Source: Pseudomonadota bacterium (GTDB lineage Bacteria; Pseudomonadota; Gammaproteobacteria; Xanthomonadales; Xanthomonadaceae). Taken from it: 44,058 nucleotides of DNA. The stretch spans positions 1 through 44,058 of the forward strand of contig JAIUOJ010000011.1 of NCBI GenBank assembly GCA_020161335.1, read 5' to 3'. The notes beneath the pieces were generated by a model. That model had not been told where the DNA came from and ran no database searches. It worked only from the letters and a program-made list of their open reading frames with translations. Both the position numbers and the translations under genes were made by a program. How positions within the stretch are numbered: position 1 is the stretch's first letter; every line of letters begins with the position of its first letter. Positions 9,124 through 17,376 of this stretch are shown here, one piece after another.

Positions 9124-9135
9124 GCATCCTTGACA
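9118..9135. promoter_or_regulatory. Operator-like palindrome 2
   Basis: Seven-base arms TGTCAAG (9118-9124) and CTTGACA (9129-9135) flank CATC. The centre is 44 bases from palindrome 1, about four helical turns. It overlaps the last codons of the M50-like peptidase gene, which end there as Val-Lys-Asp-Ala-stop. Confidence 0.75.
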
Positions 9136-10394
9136 GCCGGTCCGGCGTCCGCGGTCCGCGCGTCCAGCCGCTGCGCCAGCGCGTCGAGGTATTCGCCCAG
9201 CAGGCGGGCGGTCACCGGGTCCGGGGCGCGGTCGAGCAGGGCGTGCGCATCGGCCAACGCGGCACGCGCGCCCCCGGGATCGCCGGACAGCGCCGCCAGC
9301 TCGGCATCGAGCCAGGCGCGCATCAGCGACAGGTCGGTCACCCCGCCCGCGCACAGCGGCCGCCACGCGGCGAGGACGGCCGGGTCGCGCAGCAGCCGGG
9401 CCGCGTAGCCGGCCAGCGCCACCGCCAGGTGCGGCTGCATCGCCACCGGCAGGGCGGGGAATGCGGCCGTGGCGCGCCGGGCGACCTCCGCCGCGGCCGG
9501 GGCGTCGTTGCGGTCCATGGCCCAGGCCAGGCGCAGCAGGTCGCCGTTGAGCGCCAGCATCGGCGACGCGTCCGGGGACGCCGCCGGTGGCACCGCCGCG
9601 TCCGGCCAGTCGCGCGGACGCACGCCGGCCATGTTGAGTGCCAGCACGTGCTGGATGCGCTGGTGCAACACCGCATCCGTGTTGCCCAGCAGCAGGTCGA
9701 GCAGGCCGCGCCCGTCCGAACGCCAGCCCTGCGAGTGGAACGGCAGCAGGTTCGCCGCGCCCAGCAGCAGCGCGCAGCCGCCGATCCCGAGCAGCCACGA
9801 CACCGCGGCATGCGCCGGCGGCAATGCCGCCACCAGCGCCAGGCACAGCGCCGCGGTCAGCAGGTTGGCGGCCGGCCCGCCGGCGAGGTAGGCCATCTGG
9901 TCCGCGCGCGACAGCCCGCGATCGCCGACCGGCAGCAGCGCGGCGAAGCCGGCGATGCCGCCGACGCCGCGATCGCGACGGAAGCGCCAGCGCGCCTGCC
10001 CGCGCTCCCAGCGCAGCGGACCGATGCCAAACGCCAGCGGACGCATGCCGCGCGCGATCCCGGCCAGCGCATGCCCGGCCTCGTGCAGCACGATGCTCGG
10101 CCACAGCGACAGCGCCGCCGCCAGCAGCACCAGGGGCAGCGACAGCGATGCCGGCAGCCACGCCGGCGGCGATGTGGCGAGCCCGCGCCCGGCGATGGCG
10201 CCGAGCGCACCGATCGCGCCGCCGACCAGCAGCCACAGCGCGAATGCGCCGGCACCCCGTCCACGCCGCCGCGCGGGCGCATCCGCCGCGGGCCCGGGAG
10301 GCAGGAACGCGGCGTGGCCGGGCACGACGTCCTGATCGAAGGGAAGGGTCACGCGCAGGATCCGGGGCGGGCGCCGGGGCGCCGGTGGCGTCAT
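9120..10394 (-). CDS. M50-family (site-2-protease-like) membrane metallopeptidase
   Basis: A 424-residue membrane protein. HEAGH (His104, Glu105, His108) lies in a hydrophobic segment, GGPAANLL is at about 172-179, and NLLPFHSQGWRSDG supplies the third zinc ligand (Asp227). These are the three hallmarks of M50 intramembrane proteases. The N-terminus is cytoplasmic and basic, and the C-terminal 200 residues are helical and Ala-rich, possibly TPR-like. Such proteases cleave membrane-bound regulators or process membrane proteins (established). Its neighbours include an XRE regulator and two small membrane proteins, so a role in signal-dependent proteolysis is possible but unproven. Its 3' end carries palindrome 2. 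Confidence 0.85.
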   Translation of the reverse strand: MTPPAPRRPPRILRVTLPFDQDVVPGHAAFLPPGPAADAPARRRGRGAGAFALWLLVGGAIGALGAIAGRGLATSPPAWLPASLSLPLVLLAAALSLWPSIVLHEAGHALAGIARGMRPLAFGIGPLRWERGQARWRFRRDRGVGGIAGFAALLPVGDRGLSRADQMAYLAGGPAANLLTAALCLALVAALPPAHAAVSWLLGIGGCALLLGAANLLPFHSQGWRSDGRGLLDLLLGNTDAVLHQRIQHVLALNMAGVRPRDWPDAAVPPAASPDASPMLALNGDLLRLAWAMDRNDAPAAAEVARRATAAFPALPVAMQPHLAVALAGYAARLLRDPAVLAAWRPLCAGGVTDLSLMRAWLDAELAALSGDPGGARAALADAHALLDRAPDPVTARLLGEYLDALAQRLDARTADAGPAVKDA

Positions 10395-10473
10395 TCAACC
10401 GCGCCCGGCGCGCGGCCGCCCGTGCCGGAGGTTGGCATGCGCGGTGTGGCCGGATGCGCCACGCGGCAAGCGC

Positions 10474-11256
10474 CTACTTGCTGCTGACGTACTTCTCGCG
10501 GCGGATCTGCGGGATCGGCAGGCCGGCGGCCTTCAGCTGCTCGAAGCAGGCATCGACCATGTTCGGGTTGCCGCACAGGTAGGCGATGTCGGTTTCGGCA
10601 TTCGGCGCGAATTCGTCGAGGAACTGCTGCACGTAGCCGTGGCGCACGTCGGCATGCGCCTGCGGCGAGCCCGGTGCGGGCAGTTCGCGCGAGAAGCACG
10701 GCACGAAGCGGAAGCCCGGATGCGCGTCGGCGAAGGCGCGGAACTCGTCGCCGTACAGCAGCTCTTCCGGGGTGCGTGCGCCGAACAGCAGCACCACCTC
10801 GATGCCGCGCTCGGCGATGGCCTTCTCCAGCAGCGGCAGCATCGCGCGGTACGGCGTCACGCCGGTGCCGGTGCCGATCAGCAGGTAGCGCCGGTTGGCA
10901 TCCTGCGGCATCAGGCAGAAGCGCCCGAACGGGCCGCTGGCCTGCACCGCGCCACCGTCCTCCAGGCCTTCGAAGAGCGCGGTCGCGGCGCCGCCGGGGA
11001 CGTAGCTCACGGCGATCTCCACCGCATCGCCCGGCCCGAGCGCGTGGTCGTGGATCGTCGCCAGCGAATACGACCGCTTGGTCGGCGTGCCGTCCGCGTA
11101 CTGGAAGTGCACCTGGATGAACTGGCCGGGGATGAAATCCATCGGCTGGCCGTCGCCGCGGACGAACGCCAGGTGCGCCACCGACGGCGCCAGCATGCGT
11201 CGCGCCACGAGCTTCAGCGGGAATGGGACGATGGCCAAGGCGGGGAGATGGGACAC
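10474..11256 (-). CDS. fpr: Ferredoxin--NADP+ reductase
   Basis: A 260-residue flavoenzyme that moves electrons between NADPH and ferredoxin or flavodoxin. The FAD-binding motif is KRSYSLAT; the NADP-binding motif is GTGTGVTPYRAML; YLCGNPNMV is the conserved C-terminal element, and the product ends REKYVSSK. The start is set at GTG 11256, giving the usual family length. TTG 11238 is an alternative, and longer upstream readings run into the divergent promoter of the next gene. It is transcribed away from the YadG-like ATPase. Confidence 0.93.
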   Translation of the reverse strand: MSHLPALAIVPFPLKLVARRMLAPSVAHLAFVRGDGQPMDFIPGQFIQVHFQYADGTPTKRSYSLATIHDHALGPGDAVEIAVSYVPGGAATALFEGLEDGGAVQASGPFGRFCLMPQDANRRYLLIGTGTGVTPYRAMLPLLEKAIAERGIEVVLLFGARTPEELLYGDEFRAFADAHPGFRFVPCFSRELPAPGSPQAHADVRHGYVQQFLDEFAPNAETDIAYLCGNPNMVDACFEQLKAAGLPIPQIRREKYVSSK

Positions 11257-11286
11257 AGTGGCCCGGGCATGGCCCGGCGGGCCGCC

Positions 11287-11294
11287 TATACTAG
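11287..11294. promoter_or_regulatory. Shared -10 region of divergent promoters
   Basis: TATACTAG at 11287-11294 reads TATACT on the plus strand (toward the ABC ATPase, ATG 11330) and TAGTAT on the minus strand (toward the ferredoxin reductase, GTG 11256). Both distances to the start codons suit short leaders. No clear -35 is seen on either side. Confidence 0.45.
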
Positions 11295-11329
11295 CGGCTT
11301 GCCGCGATGCGCGGCCAAGGCAGACCGCG

Positions 11330-12295
11330 ATGACCGTTCCCACCGAACCGGTTCCGGGCGCACCGGCGCTGCGGATCCGCGACCTCCGCAAGACCTACGA
11401 CAACGGCGTGGAAGCGCTCAAGGGCGTCTCGCTCGACGTGTCGGAAGGCGATTTCTACGCGTTGCTCGGCCCCAATGGCGCCGGCAAGAGCACCCTGATC
11501 GGCATCGTGTCGTCGCTGGTGAACAAGAGCGCCGGCGAGGTGTCGGTGTTCGGCATCGACCTCTCCACGCAGCGCGACGCGGCGATGCGCCAGCTCGGGC
11601 TGGTGCCGCAGGAACTCAACTTCAACCTGTTCGAGAAGCCGCTCGACATCCTGGTCAACTACGCCGGCTTCTACGGCGTGCCGCGTGCCGAGGCGCTGGT
11701 GCGCGCCGAGGCCGAGCTGCGCCGCGCCCACCTGTGGGAGAAGGCGCGGGTGATGAGCCGCACGCTGTCGGGCGGCATGAAGCGCCGGCTGATGATCGCC
11801 CGCGCGATGATGACGCGGCCGAAGCTGCTGATCCTCGACGAGCCCAGCGCCGGCGTCGACATCGAGATCCGCCGCGGCATGTGGACCGCGCTGCGCGAGA
11901 TCAACGCGGCCGGCACCACCATCATCCTGACCACGCACTACCTCGAGGAAGCGGAAAGCCTGTGCCGCAACCTCGCCATCATCGACCGCGGCGTGATCGT
12001 CGAGCACGGCCCGATGCGCGCGCTGCTGGCCAAGCTCGACGTCGAGGGCTTCCTGTTCGACATCGACGGCGAGCTGCCGGCGACGCTGCCGGCGATCGAG
12101 GGCGCCACGCTTGTCGCCACCGATGGCCACACGCTCGACCTCGACATGCCGCGCGCGATGGACCTCAACCGCGTGTTCGCCGCGTTCGACGCCGCCGGCA
12201 TCCGCGTGCGCTCGATGCGCACCAAGTCCAACCGGCTGGAGGAACTGTTCGTGCGCCTGACCGGCGAAGGCGCGCGCAAGGACAAGGCGGCATGA
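11330..12295 (+). CDS. yadG: ABC transporter ATP-binding protein (YadG-like)
   Basis: A 321-residue ATPase of an ABC-2 type exporter. Walker A is GPNGAGKST, the signature is LSGGMKRRLMIARAM, Walker B is LLILDEPSAGVD, and the H-loop is TTH. The C-terminal 80 residues are the extra domain found in YadG-type ATPases. The start at ATG 11330 has AAGG ten bases upstream. Its stop overlaps the permease start (ATGA), so the two are translationally coupled. The substrate of YadGH is not established. Confidence 0.93.
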   Translation: MTVPTEPVPGAPALRIRDLRKTYDNGVEALKGVSLDVSEGDFYALLGPNGAGKSTLIGIVSSLVNKSAGEVSVFGIDLSTQRDAAMRQLGLVPQELNFNLFEKPLDILVNYAGFYGVPRAEALVRAEAELRRAHLWEKARVMSRTLSGGMKRRLMIARAMMTRPKLLILDEPSAGVDIEIRRGMWTALREINAAGTTIILTTHYLEEAESLCRNLAIIDRGVIVEHGPMRALLAKLDVEGFLFDIDGELPATLPAIEGATLVATDGHTLDLDMPRAMDLNRVFAAFDAAGIRVRSMRTKSNRLEELFVRLTGEGARKDKAA

Positions 12296-13107
12296 ACACG
12301 CAGGCATCGACCTCCCGCGCCGACGCGCCCGACGGCGCCGCGCGCCGCAACTGGATCGCGCTGGGCACCATCGTCCGCCGCGAAGTGGTGCGCATCCTGC
12401 GCATCTGGGGCCAGACCCTGGTGCCGCCGGCGATCACGATGACGCTGTACTTCCTGATCTTCGGCGGCCTGATCGGCTCGCGCATCGGCGACATGGGCGG
12501 CTTCCGCTACATGGAGTTCATCGTTCCCGGGCTGGTGATGATGAGCGTGATCCAGAACAGCTACGGCAACATCTCGTCGAGCTTCTTCGGCGCCAAGTTC
12601 GGCCGCCACGTCGAGGAACTGCTGGTGAGCCCGATGCCCAGCTGGGTGATCCTCGGCGGCTACGTCGCCGGCGCCGTGCTGCGCGGGCTGATGGTCGGCG
12701 TGATCGTGCTCGCGATCGCGATGTGCTTCACCCAGGTGCGGGTGCCGCACCCGCTGGTGACGCTGTCGACGGTGCTGCTGGGCGCGACCATCTTCTCGCT
12801 GGCCGGCTTCGTCAACGCCGTCTACGCCAAGAAGTTCGACGACGTGGCGATCGTGCCGATCTTCATCCTCACCCCGCTGACCTACCTCGGCGGCGTGTTC
12901 TATTCGATCCAGCTGCTGCCCGGCTGGGCGCAGGCGCTGACCCACGCCAATCCGATCTTCTACATGGTCAATGCCTTCCGCTACGGCCTGCTCGGCGCCA
13001 GCGACGTGCCGCTGTGGATCGCCTACGCGTTGATGCTGGGCTTCGTGGTCGCGCTCGGCGCACTGGCGCTGTGGCTGCTCAAGCGCGGCGTGGGGCTGCG
13101 CAGCTGA
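12292..13107 (+). CDS. yadH: ABC-2 type permease (YadH-like)
   Basis: A 271-residue membrane protein with six hydrophobic segments between residues 35 and 265 and the ABC-2 signature region around VEELLVSPMPSWVILGGYVAG. HANPIFYMVNAFRYGLLG near the C-terminus is highly typical of the YadH family. It is coupled to the ATPase by the four-base overlap. A histidine phosphatase gene starts 24 bases downstream and may be in the same transcript. Confidence 0.93.
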   Translation: MNTQASTSRADAPDGAARRNWIALGTIVRREVVRILRIWGQTLVPPAITMTLYFLIFGGLIGSRIGDMGGFRYMEFIVPGLVMMSVIQNSYGNISSSFFGAKFGRHVEELLVSPMPSWVILGGYVAGAVLRGLMVGVIVLAIAMCFTQVRVPHPLVTLSTVLLGATIFSLAGFVNAVYAKKFDDVAIVPIFILTPLTYLGGVFYSIQLLPGWAQALTHANPIFYMVNAFRYGLLGASDVPLWIAYALMLGFVVALGALALWLLKRGVGLRS

Positions 13108-13130
13108 GCGCGGCGCCGGACCGCGCGCCC

Positions 13131-13796
13131 GTGCCGGACGAGGTCTGGCTGGTGCGCCATGGCCAGAGTGCCGCGAACGCGGGCCTGCCGACCGATGATC
13201 CCGGTGCGATCCCGCTCACCGCGCAGGGCGTCGCGCAGGCGCAGGCGTTCGCCGACGCGCTGCCGGCGGGCGAGTACGCGGTGTGGACCTCGACCTACGT
13301 GCGTGCGCGCGACACGGCGGCGCCCACGCTGGCGCGGCTGGATCGTGCCGCGCGCGAACACCCGCTGCTGCACGAGTTCGTGACCCTGTGCCCGGCGCGT
13401 TGCGCCGGGACCACCTATCGCGCGCGGATGCCGTGGGTCGACGCGTACTGGATGCGCGGCGATCCCGACTTCCGCGACGGCCCGGGCGCCGAGACCTTCC
13501 GCGAATTCGCCACGCGCGTGCGCGACGTGCGCCGCGACCTGCACGACCAGGCCGGCACGACGCTGGTGTTCGGGCACGGCATGTTCTTCGCGCAGTGGAT
13601 CTGGCAGGCCCTGGGTTTTCCGTGGGAAGACCGCGCGGCGATGGCGGCCTTCCGGCGCTTCCAGCTGGGCCTGCCGATGCCCAACGCGGGCATGTACCGC
13701 TTCTCGCGGCATGGCGCGGGCTGGCAGCTGCAGGTCGATGCGGCGCGGTTGCGGCAAGTGGCGCCGGAACCGCGGCCCGAGGTTGCGATCCAGTGA
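13131..13796 (+). CDS. Histidine phosphatase (phosphoglycerate mutase-like) family protein
   Basis: A 221-residue protein of the branch-1 histidine phosphatase superfamily. The catalytic RHG motif appears at once (VWLVRHGQSAAN), and the second catalytic histidine lies in VFGHGMFFAQWIW. An acidic residue in the middle (TYRARMPWVDAYW region) is plausible as the proton donor. The GTG start at 13131 lies 24 bases after the permease stop. The substrate cannot be told from sequence. Confidence 0.85.
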   Translation: MPDEVWLVRHGQSAANAGLPTDDPGAIPLTAQGVAQAQAFADALPAGEYAVWTSTYVRARDTAAPTLARLDRAAREHPLLHEFVTLCPARCAGTTYRARMPWVDAYWMRGDPDFRDGPGAETFREFATRVRDVRRDLHDQAGTTLVFGHGMFFAQWIWQALGFPWEDRAAMAAFRRFQLGLPMPNAGMYRFSRHGAGWQLQVDAARLRQVAPEPRPEVAIQ

Positions 13797-13815
13797 CCGC
13801 GTTGCGGGCCGGCTG

Positions 13816-14772
13816 ATGCGTCTCCTCGTGCTCGGCGCCGGCGGGACGGGCGGCTACTTCGGGGGCCGGCTCGCGCAGGCCGGCGCGGACGTCGGCTTCC
13901 TCGTGCGGCCTGCGCGCGCCGCGAACCTGCGCGCGCGCGGGCTGCGCATCGTCAGCCCGCTCGGGGACGTGCAGGTGCCGGTGTCCACGCTCACCGCCGA
14001 GGCGCTTGCCGCGCACGACGCGCCACGCTTCGATCTCGTGCTGCTGGCGTGCAAGGCCTACGACCTGGACAGTGCGCTGGACGCCATCGCGCCGGCGATG
14101 GCCGCCGGCGCCCGGGTGGTGCCGCTGCTCAACGGGCTGCGCCACTACGACGTGCTCGACGCGCGCTTCGGCTTCGACCACGTGCTTGGCGGACTGTGCT
14201 TCATCAGCGCCACGATCGGCGGCGAAGGCGAGATCCTGCATCTCGGCAAGCCGGCGTCGATCACTTTCGGCGAGCGTGCGGGACAGCCGGGGAGTGCCCG
14301 CCTGCAGGCATTGGCCGACGCCTGCGCGCGCGCAGGACTGGACCACCTGTACAGCAACGACATCGCGCAGGCGCAATGGAACAAGTACAGCTTCCTCGCC
14401 GCGCTCGCGGCCGGGACGTGCCTGATGCGCGCCAGCATCGGCACGATCGTCGCCGGCGAAGGCGGCGAGGCCTTCATGGCGGCGCTGCACGACGAATGCC
14501 TCGCCGTCGCCGCCGCCGAAGGCCAGCCGATCCCGGCACAGGCGCGCGACACGGCGCGTGCGCAACTGACCGCTGCCGGTTCGGACGTGAAGTCCTCGAT
14601 GCTGCGCGACCTCGAGGCCGGCGCGCGCGTGGAAGCGGCGCACATCGTCGGCGACCTGGTCGATCGCGCGTGCCGGCACGGGATCGCGGCGCCGAACCTG
14701 CACGCCGCGTGGGTGCACCTGCAGTGCTACGAGGAACAGCGTGATCGGATGCCGCGTCGTCTTCGTGCGTGA
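13816..14772 (+). CDS. panE: 2-dehydropantoate 2-reductase (ketopantoate reductase)
   Basis: A 318-residue NADPH-dependent enzyme that reduces ketopantoate to pantoate in pantothenate and CoA synthesis. The N-terminal dinucleotide-binding motif is LVLGAGGTGGYFGGRLAQAG. The conserved catalytic region is NKYSFLAALAAGTCLMR, with the lysine of the family, and the C-terminal substrate region contains DVKSSMLRDLEAG. Paralogues with unknown substrates exist, so identity with pantoate synthesis is likely, not certain. The start at ATG 13816 follows the phosphatase stop by 19 bases. Confidence 0.88.
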   Translation: MRLLVLGAGGTGGYFGGRLAQAGADVGFLVRPARAANLRARGLRIVSPLGDVQVPVSTLTAEALAAHDAPRFDLVLLACKAYDLDSALDAIAPAMAAGARVVPLLNGLRHYDVLDARFGFDHVLGGLCFISATIGGEGEILHLGKPASITFGERAGQPGSARLQALADACARAGLDHLYSNDIAQAQWNKYSFLAALAAGTCLMRASIGTIVAGEGGEAFMAALHDECLAVAAAEGQPIPAQARDTARAQLTAAGSDVKSSMLRDLEAGARVEAAHIVGDLVDRACRHGIAAPNLHAAWVHLQCYEEQRDRMPRRLRA

Positions 14773-14817
14773 TGCGCCGGGGGCGGCGGGCGACAGGCTT
14801 GAATCACTTGACTTGCT

Positions 14818-16785
14818 TCAGTGGTCCGCTGCCAATCCTGCGTGGATCTGGTCGATGCTGAGCGCCCTGCTCTCGCCCGGTGGCGGCAGGCCGACTTTCC
14901 CGCAGAACGCGACAAGGCGTGGATCGTCGCGAAAGCGCAGGATCAGCGGGTCGTAGAGGACGCGGTGGAGATTGGCGTCGTGCCTGTCCCGGGTGCGCTC
15001 CAGCCAGGCGACCATCTGGTCGGCATCGTTGCGCAGCGCATAGGCCTGTGCGATCAGGTAGGGGCTGGTGTCCACCCAGGCCTCGTTTGCGAGGACATGC
15101 GCCAGTGCCGCGTCCGCGGCCGCGCGATCCGGCGAGATCTGCAAGGCGACCGCGAGATTCATGTCCCGCCAGGCAGGGCGTTGCTGTCGGGCGACTTCCT
15201 GCGCGGCCCTCGCATCACCACGGGCAATGGCGACGTACATCAACTGGTAAGGCGGGGCCGATGCGGGTTGCGACAGGCTTTGCGCGAAGCGCAAGGACTT
15301 CATCGCGTCGTCCAGCCGGCCGGCCGCCAGCAACAAGTCTGCGTATTCGAGATGGTTGACGGTGTACAGCGGCTCGATCGACAGCAGGCGCTCCCGCAGC
15401 CGGAGCGCCTCCTCAAGTTCCCCGGCAGCGGCCAGCACGTAGCCGCAGCCGTTGAGGACGGTGCCATCGTGTGGTGCCAACTGCATGGCACGCCGGCACC
15501 CGGCCAGCGCGCCCGGGTAATCGAAGTCGTAAAACTGCAGGTAGGCGCGTGCCGCGTGCGCCGCGCCCAGCCCGGGCGCGAGGTGCAGCGCATTTTCCGC
15601 CGCGAGGCGTGCCGCGTGCATGTGTTCGCTGGCAACTTCGCGGGCCTCTTTCGAAAACACGGCGGCGGTGCTCAGCGCGCCTGACAGGTGCGCCCATGCC
15701 ATCGCATAGCCCGGATCAAGTTGCACCGCCTGGGTCATGTACTCGGCCGACCTGGGCCAATCAAGGTCGTGCCAATACTTCAAGCCGTGCAGGTAGGCAC
15801 TGTAAGCCTCGAGGCTGCCGTTCGGGGGGCGGTCACCCTGCTTCGCCTCGCCATCGGGCAACAGCAGCTTCGCCTGCAGTGCGCGGGCAATGGCGCTCGA
15901 GATCTCGTCCTGCAAAGCGAACAAGTCGCGGTAGGGCCGGTCGTAGTGTTCGGCCCAGAGCGTGCGACCATCGGCGGCGGACACCAGCTCCACGCCAATC
16001 CGGACCGCGCCGTCGGCGTGCTGGACGCTGCCGTTGACGAGGTAGGCGGCGCCAAGCTGAGCACCGATCGCCTTGCTGTCGGCGGTGCTGTCGCGGAAGC
16101 GGTTCGAGGACATGCGGCCAATCACGCGCAGGCCGTCGAACCGGGACAGCGCGTCGATCAGGTTGTCGGACAGTCCGTCGGAGAAGAATTGCTGCTCCGG
16201 ATCCCGGCTGGCATTGGCCAACGGCAGTACCGCGATGCTGCGTTCCGTGGCGGGTGCGGACACCGGGGCCGATTCCGTCGTTACGGGCATCGCGCGCGGC
16301 CACAGCGCCCAGCAGGCGAAGGCCGCCAAGGCCAGAAGCGGCACCCCCCAGAGCGCAGAACGCGGGAATGCGCGCGGTGTGTCGGCGGCGCGGCGCGGTG
16401 GCGGCGGCAAGGGGGCGTGCGAAGCCTCCGATGGAGGCGTCGTCGTCGGTGCCGAAACGGCAGCGGACGCGGGCAGGTCGAAGCGGTAGCCGACGCCGTG
16501 CAGGGTGTGCAGGTAGCGCGCCGCCTGCGCGTCTTCGCCGAGCGCCTGCCGCAGCAGGGTCATCACCCGGTTGAGCACCCCCGGCGTGGTGTGGCGATGG
16601 CCCCAGACGGCATCGAGGATCTCGTCGCGCGAGAACGCATGGCCGGGCGATCCGGCGAGCAGGGCGAGCACGGCGAAGGCCTTCGGCTCCAGCGGCTGCA
16701 CCACGCCGTCGCGCAGCAGGCGGCGCCCGGCGAAGTCGATCACGACGTCGTCGAAAGCCAGGGGGTCTGCGTCGGGGTTGGCCAT
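14818..16785 (-). CDS. CadC-like winged-helix regulator with FlgO/TolB-like and TPR domains
   Basis: A 655-residue membrane-spanning transcription regulator. Residues about 8-100 form an OmpR/CadC-type winged helix (LEPKAFAVLALLAG ... SRDEILDAVWG ... LHGVGYRF). A Pro/Thr linker and one transmembrane helix follow (about 140-160, LALAAFACWALWP). A periplasmic domain begins SIAVLPLANASRDPEQQFFS and continues with FRDSTADSKAIGAQLGAAYL, the pattern found in TolB-like and adenylate-cyclase-associated sensors. The C-terminal 300 residues are TPR-like helical repeats. The start at ATG 16785 is preferred over a TTG three codons earlier. The target may be the divergent exported-protein genes to the right (inference). 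Confidence 0.85.
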   Translation of the reverse strand: MANPDADPLAFDDVVIDFAGRRLLRDGVVQPLEPKAFAVLALLAGSPGHAFSRDEILDAVWGHRHTTPGVLNRVMTLLRQALGEDAQAARYLHTLHGVGYRFDLPASAAVSAPTTTPPSEASHAPLPPPPRRAADTPRAFPRSALWGVPLLALAAFACWALWPRAMPVTTESAPVSAPATERSIAVLPLANASRDPEQQFFSDGLSDNLIDALSRFDGLRVIGRMSSNRFRDSTADSKAIGAQLGAAYLVNGSVQHADGAVRIGVELVSAADGRTLWAEHYDRPYRDLFALQDEISSAIARALQAKLLLPDGEAKQGDRPPNGSLEAYSAYLHGLKYWHDLDWPRSAEYMTQAVQLDPGYAMAWAHLSGALSTAAVFSKEAREVASEHMHAARLAAENALHLAPGLGAAHAARAYLQFYDFDYPGALAGCRRAMQLAPHDGTVLNGCGYVLAAAGELEEALRLRERLLSIEPLYTVNHLEYADLLLAAGRLDDAMKSLRFAQSLSQPASAPPYQLMYVAIARGDARAAQEVARQQRPAWRDMNLAVALQISPDRAAADAALAHVLANEAWVDTSPYLIAQAYALRNDADQMVAWLERTRDRHDANLHRVLYDPLILRFRDDPRLVAFCGKVGLPPPGESRALSIDQIHAGLAADH

Positions 16786-16974
16786 GGGTGGCAAGCAGGG
16801 AGCCGGCTTTCATGATGAACGGAAACGGGTGCCGACGCTGGCCCCAAGGCTTCCCCAAGCCCCGCCCAAGCCACCCAAGCCGATCCCATGCCCGGCCTCA
16901 AGACCCGGGGTGGCGCGCAGCGGAGGCTGGACGTGCCGGGAATCGCCCGGCCCCGCCACCCGAGGAGCCTCACC

Positions 16975-17313
16975 ATGGACATCCGCCTTCGCTTCACCGC
17001 ACTGCTGCTGGCGGGGGCCGCCAGCGTCGCCGGCACTGCCCTGGCGGCGGAACCCGCGCCGGCGCCCGGCGCGGTCGTGCACGTCGTCGACTGCGCCGAC
17101 CGCAGCCTGCCGCGCCAGCGCGATGTCGGCGCCTGGGCCGGCCAGGCCGACCCCGGCCAGGCCTATGCCACCCGCCAGCGCCTGATGGCCGAGATCGGGC
17201 GCGCCTGCAAGCGCGCGCGCATCGACCAGGTGCAGGTGGTGCTGCAGGCCCGCGACGCCCGCGCACCGTCGCCCGCTGCGCACTACGCCACGACGGCGGG
17301 CACCGCGCGCTGA
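16975..17313 (+). CDS. Small exported protein of unknown function
   Basis: A 112-residue protein with a clear signal peptide (MDIRLRFTALLLAGAASVAG; cleavage after LAA near residue 25) and a Shine-Dalgarno GAGGAG at 16961. The mature part is Arg/Ala-rich, with two Cys (VVDCADRS and RACKRARID) that could form a disulfide. I do not recognise a family. The 5' region is divergent from the CadC-like regulator. Confidence 0.7.
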   Translation: MDIRLRFTALLLAGAASVAGTALAAEPAPAPGAVVHVVDCADRSLPRQRDVGAWAGQADPGQAYATRQRLMAEIGRACKRARIDQVQVVLQARDARAPSPAAHYATTAGTAR

Positions 17314-17376
17314 GGCCTCGATCCGCGTCCCGCCCCAATCCCCCGCACCCCGTTGTCATTCCCCGGAGACACGCGC

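Noticed and set aside
10432..12291. Plus-strand open frame opposite the ferredoxin reductase and through yadG
   Set aside because: Shadow of fpr and an out-of-frame reading of yadG; only the part from 12292 (YadH) is real.
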